10,905 bases of DNA from Candidatus Thorarchaeota archaeon. GTDB lineage: Archaea; Asgardarchaeota; Thorarchaeia; Thorarchaeales; Thorarchaeaceae. The notes beneath the pieces are model-generated. The model saw nothing but the letters and a program-made list of their open reading frames with translations, did not search any database and had not been told where the DNA came from. This document shows positions 7,541 to 10,905 of the stretch, piece after piece. Both the position numbers and the translations under genes were made by a program. The stretch is from assembly GCA_016839245.1 (NCBI GenBank), contig JAEOUN010000106.1, positions 1 through 10,905 of the forward strand, given 5' to 3'. The stretch's first letter is position 1. Every line of letters begins with the position of its first letter.

Positions 7541-8275
7541 TCATTTTGGATTTTCTAATTGGCCATCGCGCATCCTATATACATAATCCATCTGCTCGCC
7601 TACTTCTGGATCATGAGTAACTGTGATGAGGGTTCCTCCTTCACCTTTCGTGAGTGATACGAGTACATCGAGAATCTCTTGTCCTGTGTTATAATCAAGA
7701 TCTCCTGTTGGCTCATCAGCCAATACGATGATTGAGCTTGCCGATCCTTCAGGTTTAGCTAATGCTCGTGCGATAGCGATTCGTTGTTGTTCACCACCAC
7801 TTAGTTCATCTGGACGGTGCTCAGCTCTTTCGCTAAGTCCGACAAGCGAGAGCAGATGATCGACTCTCTCTTTTCGAGTATCTTCATCAACTCCTGCAAT
7901 AAGTAATGGCAATTCAATGTTCTCGTATGCAGTTAGGACTGGGAGTAGATTGAAGAATTGAAAGACGTAACTGATTTTATCGCGTCTTACTTTTGTCAGA
8001 TCATACTCTGACATATTCGTTATATCGATATTATCGATCACAACTCTTCCGCCAGTTGGTCTGTCAAGAGCTCCAATGAGATTTAACAGAGTTGTCTTCC
8101 CAGATCCGCTGGGACCCATAATCCCGATTGCTTGTCCACGTTCTATCTGAAGAGATACGCCTCGTAGAGCGTGCACTTCTATTTCTCCGACCTTATAGGT
8201 TCGAGAGACCGATTGTAAGTCAATGATTGCGTTGTTATTCAGCTCAACCCACTCCAGTATTAAGCTCCGCGACAC
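7541..8275 (-). CDS. LolD/MacB-class ABC ATPase 1
   Basis: This is a 244-residue ATP-binding subunit of an FtsX-type ABC transporter, of the usual length for the LolD/YbbA/MacB-ATPase class. It has an A-loop tyrosine near Y27, Walker A GPSGSGKTT at 54-62, Q-loop Q106 (YVFQ), a canonical signature LSGGEQQ at 158-164, Walker B IIVLADE with D187 and E188, D-loop GDLD at 191-194 and switch H221. Every motif is canonical, in contrast to ATPase 2. A short insert between signature and Walker B (KPEGSASS, 174-181) is slightly longer than usual. The GTG at 8275 directly follows an in-frame TAG and is the only ATG, GTG or TTG before the nucleotide-binding fold, so it is very likely the true start. It has no Shine-Dalgarno at normal spacing, but a TATA-like box lies about 24 bases upstream, consistent with a leaderless message. 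It probably powers permease B and perhaps C. Confidence 0.95.
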   Translation of the reverse strand: MSRSLILEWVELNNNAIIDLQSVSRTYKVGEIEVHALRGVSLQIERGQAIGIMGPSGSGKTTLLNLIGALDRPTGGRVVIDNIDITNMSEYDLTKVRRDKISYVFQFFNLLPVLTAYENIELPLLIAGVDEDTRKERVDHLLSLVGLSERAEHRPDELSGGEQQRIAIARALAKPEGSASSIIVLADEPTGDLDYNTGQEILDVLVSLTKGEGGTLITVTHDPEVGEQMDYVYRMRDGQLENPK

Positions 8276-8295
8276 CTAAGTTTTCTACGTGAAGG

Positions 8296-8303
8296 TTAAT
8301 AAA
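8296..8303 (-). promoter_or_regulatory. Possible TATA box for ATPase 1 and downstream genes
   Basis: The coding strand reads TTTATTAA, centred about 24 bases before the GTG at 8275. This is close to the archaeal TATA-to-start distance if transcription begins at or next to the start codon. The absence of a Shine-Dalgarno for this gene supports a leaderless transcript. The BRE element is not convincing. Confidence 0.35.
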
Positions 8304-8320
8304 TGACTGCTTCCAAGAGG

Positions 8321-8328
8321 GAAAAATT
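8321..8328 (-). terminator. Possible T-run terminator after permease C
   Basis: The coding strand reads AATTTTTC about 20 bases after permease C's stop codon. Archaeal transcription often ends at such T-rich runs without a hairpin. Together with the TATA-like box just downstream it suggests that C may be a separate transcript from ATPase 1. The run is short, so confidence is low. Confidence 0.25.
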
Positions 8329-8347
8329 GTACTATAACACAATATTA

Positions 8348-10905
8348 TCATATTTCTTCCTCCACCATAGGACCACTAACAGTCCAGTAACTATCTAATG
8401 ACTCTGAGAGGTTTGCTTTCAAACCAATAGGTATCACTAAGCTAGTGAAGATGAATAATCCTATCAAAAAGACTGATAGAATTGTTATAAGAGTAAGTAT
8501 GGGAATGATAGGAAAGATTGGAATTGGAAACTTGAATTGCCATGATGTATATGAGCTAAGTGATGTAATCAAGGAATTGGCAATAAAAATTGGAGAGTAT
8601 CCCAATAATAAGATGAGACTTAATACGACTAGAAAGAGAAATTCAGCAATATGGATTCTCACAATGGATCTTGTTTCCATCCCAATTGCTCTTAATACTG
8701 CAATCTCGCGTGATCTGTTTTTAACATCATTTATCATATAGACAATAATCACTCCAACTGCGAGAATTGCTGATGTAATTGTAAGCATAGTATCTACTGA
8801 CCGATCCATCTGATAGGCAGTTGTGAAAACGAGCTTGTCTAACTCAAGATCGACTGCATCCCAATCATTTGTTTGAACCACATATTTTCCGCCTGTTGAT
8901 AAAAGATTCAATGCAATCTTTGTATCGTTATAGTCTGTTTCTGTCGCAATCGTGAGATAGCTGTATGTGTCTACAATGATGTCCAGTTTTTCTGATACAT
9001 AAGCTTGGTTAATCCATATCTTTCGTAAACCCACAGAATATCCTGCAGAAGTTGGAATGTACGTAGAAGCTGGAATCAATGGTTGTGTAAGTGAATCAAC
9101 AATATCTAAAATTGTAAAAGTAAAATAATCAACATCCTCCTTGGTTTTGAAGACTTTGAACATATCGCCTTTAGACAATTGATATTCTTCAGCAATGTCT
9201 TGCGTAATTATTGCTCCGGTTGGATTATCTGCTAATTGTGTGAGGACCGAGTTGAAATCTGTCTGATTTAATCGGTCGCCAAATTTGCTATATCCAATCT
9301 GGCTATACTCTGTTGGATTTATGATAATGAAATTCACTGATCCAGATGAACCAGTTGAGAGATACATTCTCTTAATTGAAACTATTGAGGTTGCTACTAC
9401 TCCTTGAGTTTCAGTAGCATTTTGCACAAACTCGTCCCATCCAATTTCGCTATTTTTCTTTAAGTGAAAGACAATGTCTCCTCCTAAGGCAAATTTAGCA
9501 TGATTTTCTCTAGTCTGGGGTAATGTGACATCGGTTATTGCATTATTCCACGCTAGAGTGACAGTGAGAACAAGAACCATAATCACGAGACCTGCTGACT
9601 TGGCTTGTTTTCCTATTTGTCTTACCCCAATTGATGCAGGAATTTTACCTAGGAATTTACTAGATATTCTTGAAAATGCCATCGTCCCTCTTTCAAGTCC
9701 CTTGATTACAAGACTACCTACTGCAATGTAGATTGGTACTGGCAAAAAAGGACTAACTAGAGAAAAGATAATATTCTGTTGGATTGAAGCTCCTGAGGTA
9801 TAGAATGCAAACAGCATAATTAGTGAAATCACGAGAATTCCGAAATCCCATTTTATTATTGCTACAGTTTTCGAAATCTTACCCAGTTTGCCACTTCCTT
9901 CTATTATTCTACTTTTTCCTGACTCTGAGATTTTTATTCCTAGGTACGTAACCAATGGAAGTGAGATACTTGCTATGAATATCAAGATAAGACTGTCACT
10001 AGTAATCAATAATGGCGAACTAAAGAATGCAGATATGTCTAGAACCAAATACCCTGTGGATGCGAGAGCAAATCTACTTAGGAAAATAGCAAGTAATGAA
10101 CCAAGTAGACTTGATAGACATGCTACCAGAAGTATCTCTCGAATAATTCTCAGATTAATTCGATTAGGAGTAGCTCCTCTAGCTCGATAGAAGCTGATGG
10201 TATGCATCTGATTTTCAAGGTTGTATTGTATCCCCATTATCACTAATAAAAGAACGATCATGATTACTCCTGACGCTCTCATTATTTGATTCTCTCGTAC
10301 AGAATCCCTCCACTCAAGATATTCACGAATTCCCCCTGAAATATAATCATAGATCGTAAACGATGAATATAATGCTACTTCTGGATATTTTGGATCTAGT
10401 TTTTTGATTTTTTCTGAAATTGCTGAGATATACGATAATCCTTCATTGGCATTAAAGGGATTAATTGGGCTATGATCAATATTGATGTAGGTTCTAGTGA
10501 TAGTGTTGTTTTCATTCAATAAATCCTTGACAACTACTCCCATTGCTGAAAGGTAGTAGTGACTGTAGATGTCTTCTGCAGATTGAGTATATGTTCCAAC
10601 GATTGTTAAATTAGCGAATGCGGTGTTCTGAGAAAAACCATATTCAACCGTCCAACCTGACGAGAGGAATATTTGTCGAATAATATCATCTGAAAGGGCT
10701 ATTTCTGATTCGTTTTGGGGCCAACGACCTTCAGTTAAAGTAAATACATTTGGAAATTTACTCATGAATTCATCTGTCAATGTGTAGACATTTCCGCTTA
10801 GATGAAACTCATAGATGACATTTGTTCGTCCAATACTTGCATGTGATGTTTCAAGATTAGATACATTATTGACGCCTGCAATTTGGCTAATATCAGTAAT
10901 GTAAT
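8348..10905 (-). CDS. Two-FtsX-domain ABC permease C (5' end beyond window)
   Basis: The frame is open to the right edge, giving 851 visible residues; about 66 N-terminal residues including TM1 are missing by comparison with permease B. A TTG at 10780 is internal: the 41 residues upstream of it align with B (YITDISQIAGV here against YYIDDIASLQGV in B). Visible parts, numbered from the edge, are ectodomain 1 up to about 208, TM2-4 at about 210-320, a KWD at 351-353 before linker TM5-6, TM7 near 438-456, ectodomain 2 at about 457-705, then TM8-10. FtsX coupling segments are FYRARGAT (around 238) and EIAVLRAIGM (around 733). It shares the GRWPQNESEI, NPTEY and DWDAV landmarks with B. It lacks B's tyrosine run and ectodomain-2 cysteines. 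No ATPase lies between C and ATPase 1, so it either shares ATPase 1 or uses one encoded upstream of the window. Confidence 0.93.
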   Translation of the reverse strand, partial: YITDISQIAGVNNVSNLETSHASIGRTNVIYEFHLSGNVYTLTDEFMSKFPNVFTLTEGRWPQNESEIALSDDIIRQIFLSSGWTVEYGFSQNTAFANLTIVGTYTQSAEDIYSHYYLSAMGVVVKDLLNENNTITRTYINIDHSPINPFNANEGLSYISAISEKIKKLDPKYPEVALYSSFTIYDYISGGIREYLEWRDSVRENQIMRASGVIMIVLLLVIMGIQYNLENQMHTISFYRARGATPNRINLRIIREILLVACLSSLLGSLLAIFLSRFALASTGYLVLDISAFFSSPLLITSDSLILIFIASISLPLVTYLGIKISESGKSRIIEGSGKLGKISKTVAIIKWDFGILVISLIMLFAFYTSGASIQQNIIFSLVSPFLPVPIYIAVGSLVIKGLERGTMAFSRISSKFLGKIPASIGVRQIGKQAKSAGLVIMVLVLTVTLAWNNAITDVTLPQTRENHAKFALGGDIVFHLKKNSEIGWDEFVQNATETQGVVATSIVSIKRMYLSTGSSGSVNFIIINPTEYSQIGYSKFGDRLNQTDFNSVLTQLADNPTGAIITQDIAEEYQLSKGDMFKVFKTKEDVDYFTFTILDIVDSLTQPLIPASTYIPTSAGYSVGLRKIWINQAYVSEKLDIIVDTYSYLTIATETDYNDTKIALNLLSTGGKYVVQTNDWDAVDLELDKLVFTTAYQMDRSVDTMLTITSAILAVGVIIVYMINDVKNRSREIAVLRAIGMETRSIVRIHIAEFLFLVVLSLILLLGYSPIFIANSLITSLSSYTSWQFKFPIPIFPIIPILTLITILSVFLIGLFIFTSLVIPIGLKANLSESLDSYWTVSGPMVEEEI

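Noticed and set aside
10778..10780. TTG as the start of permease C
   Set aside because: The frame stays open to the window edge, and the upstream residues align with permease B's ectodomain 1, so the true start is outside the window.
1..10905. CRISPR array, tRNA, rRNA or insertion sequence
   Set aside because: I saw no spaced direct repeats, no cloverleaf-like sequence and no transposase or terminal inverted repeats. Coding sequence fills almost the whole window.

Overview
The window looks archaeal. The genome is AT-rich, and gene starts include TTG and GTG. One start is preceded by a perfect archaeal Shine-Dalgarno (GGAGGTGAT), another looks leaderless behind a TATA-like box, and the gene content is a dense cluster of FtsX/MacB-type (type VII) ABC exporter genes. 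An Asgard archaeon, for example a Thorarchaeota-like lineage, is my best guess from the style of these large two-domain permeases. That is inference only; no phylogenetic marker is present.

Every gene I can support is on the minus strand, so transcription runs right to left. From upstream to downstream: a large 10-TM FtsX-type permease C (8348-10905, N-terminus beyond the window); a 72-bp gap with a T-run and a TATA-like box; a LolD/MacB-class ATPase (7541-8275); permease B (4748-7528), a clear paralogue of C; permease A (1901-4747), which starts on the base after B's stop codon; a second ATPase (1005-1895) carrying a C-terminal SpoVT/AbrB-like domain; a 79-residue two-TM protein (713-952); and the N-terminal part of a fourth permease D (1-645), which runs off the left edge. 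The longest gene-free gap is about 70 bases. I see no tRNA, rRNA, CRISPR array or insertion sequence. Apparent plus-strand reading frames are shadows of these genes.

Each complete permease has two FtsX repeats: TM1, ectodomain 1, TM2-4, two linker TMs, then TM7, ectodomain 2, TM8-10. This is the architecture of Escherichia coli YbbP. One permease with an ATPase dimer could therefore form a complete transporter. The likely pairs are ATPase 1 with B (and possibly C) and ATPase 2 with A. Such systems usually use ATP hydrolysis to move extracytoplasmic domains that extract lipids or lipoproteins, export peptides or signal across the membrane. The substrate cannot be read from this window.

The most unusual element is the fusion of an AbrB-type swapped-hairpin domain to an ABC ATPase, which retains three of the four arginines used by Bacillus AbrB to bind DNA. 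Also worth a look are the ribosome-binding site embedded in permease B's last codons, the dyad in front of permease D, and the concentration of N-glycosylation sequons in the predicted ectodomains.
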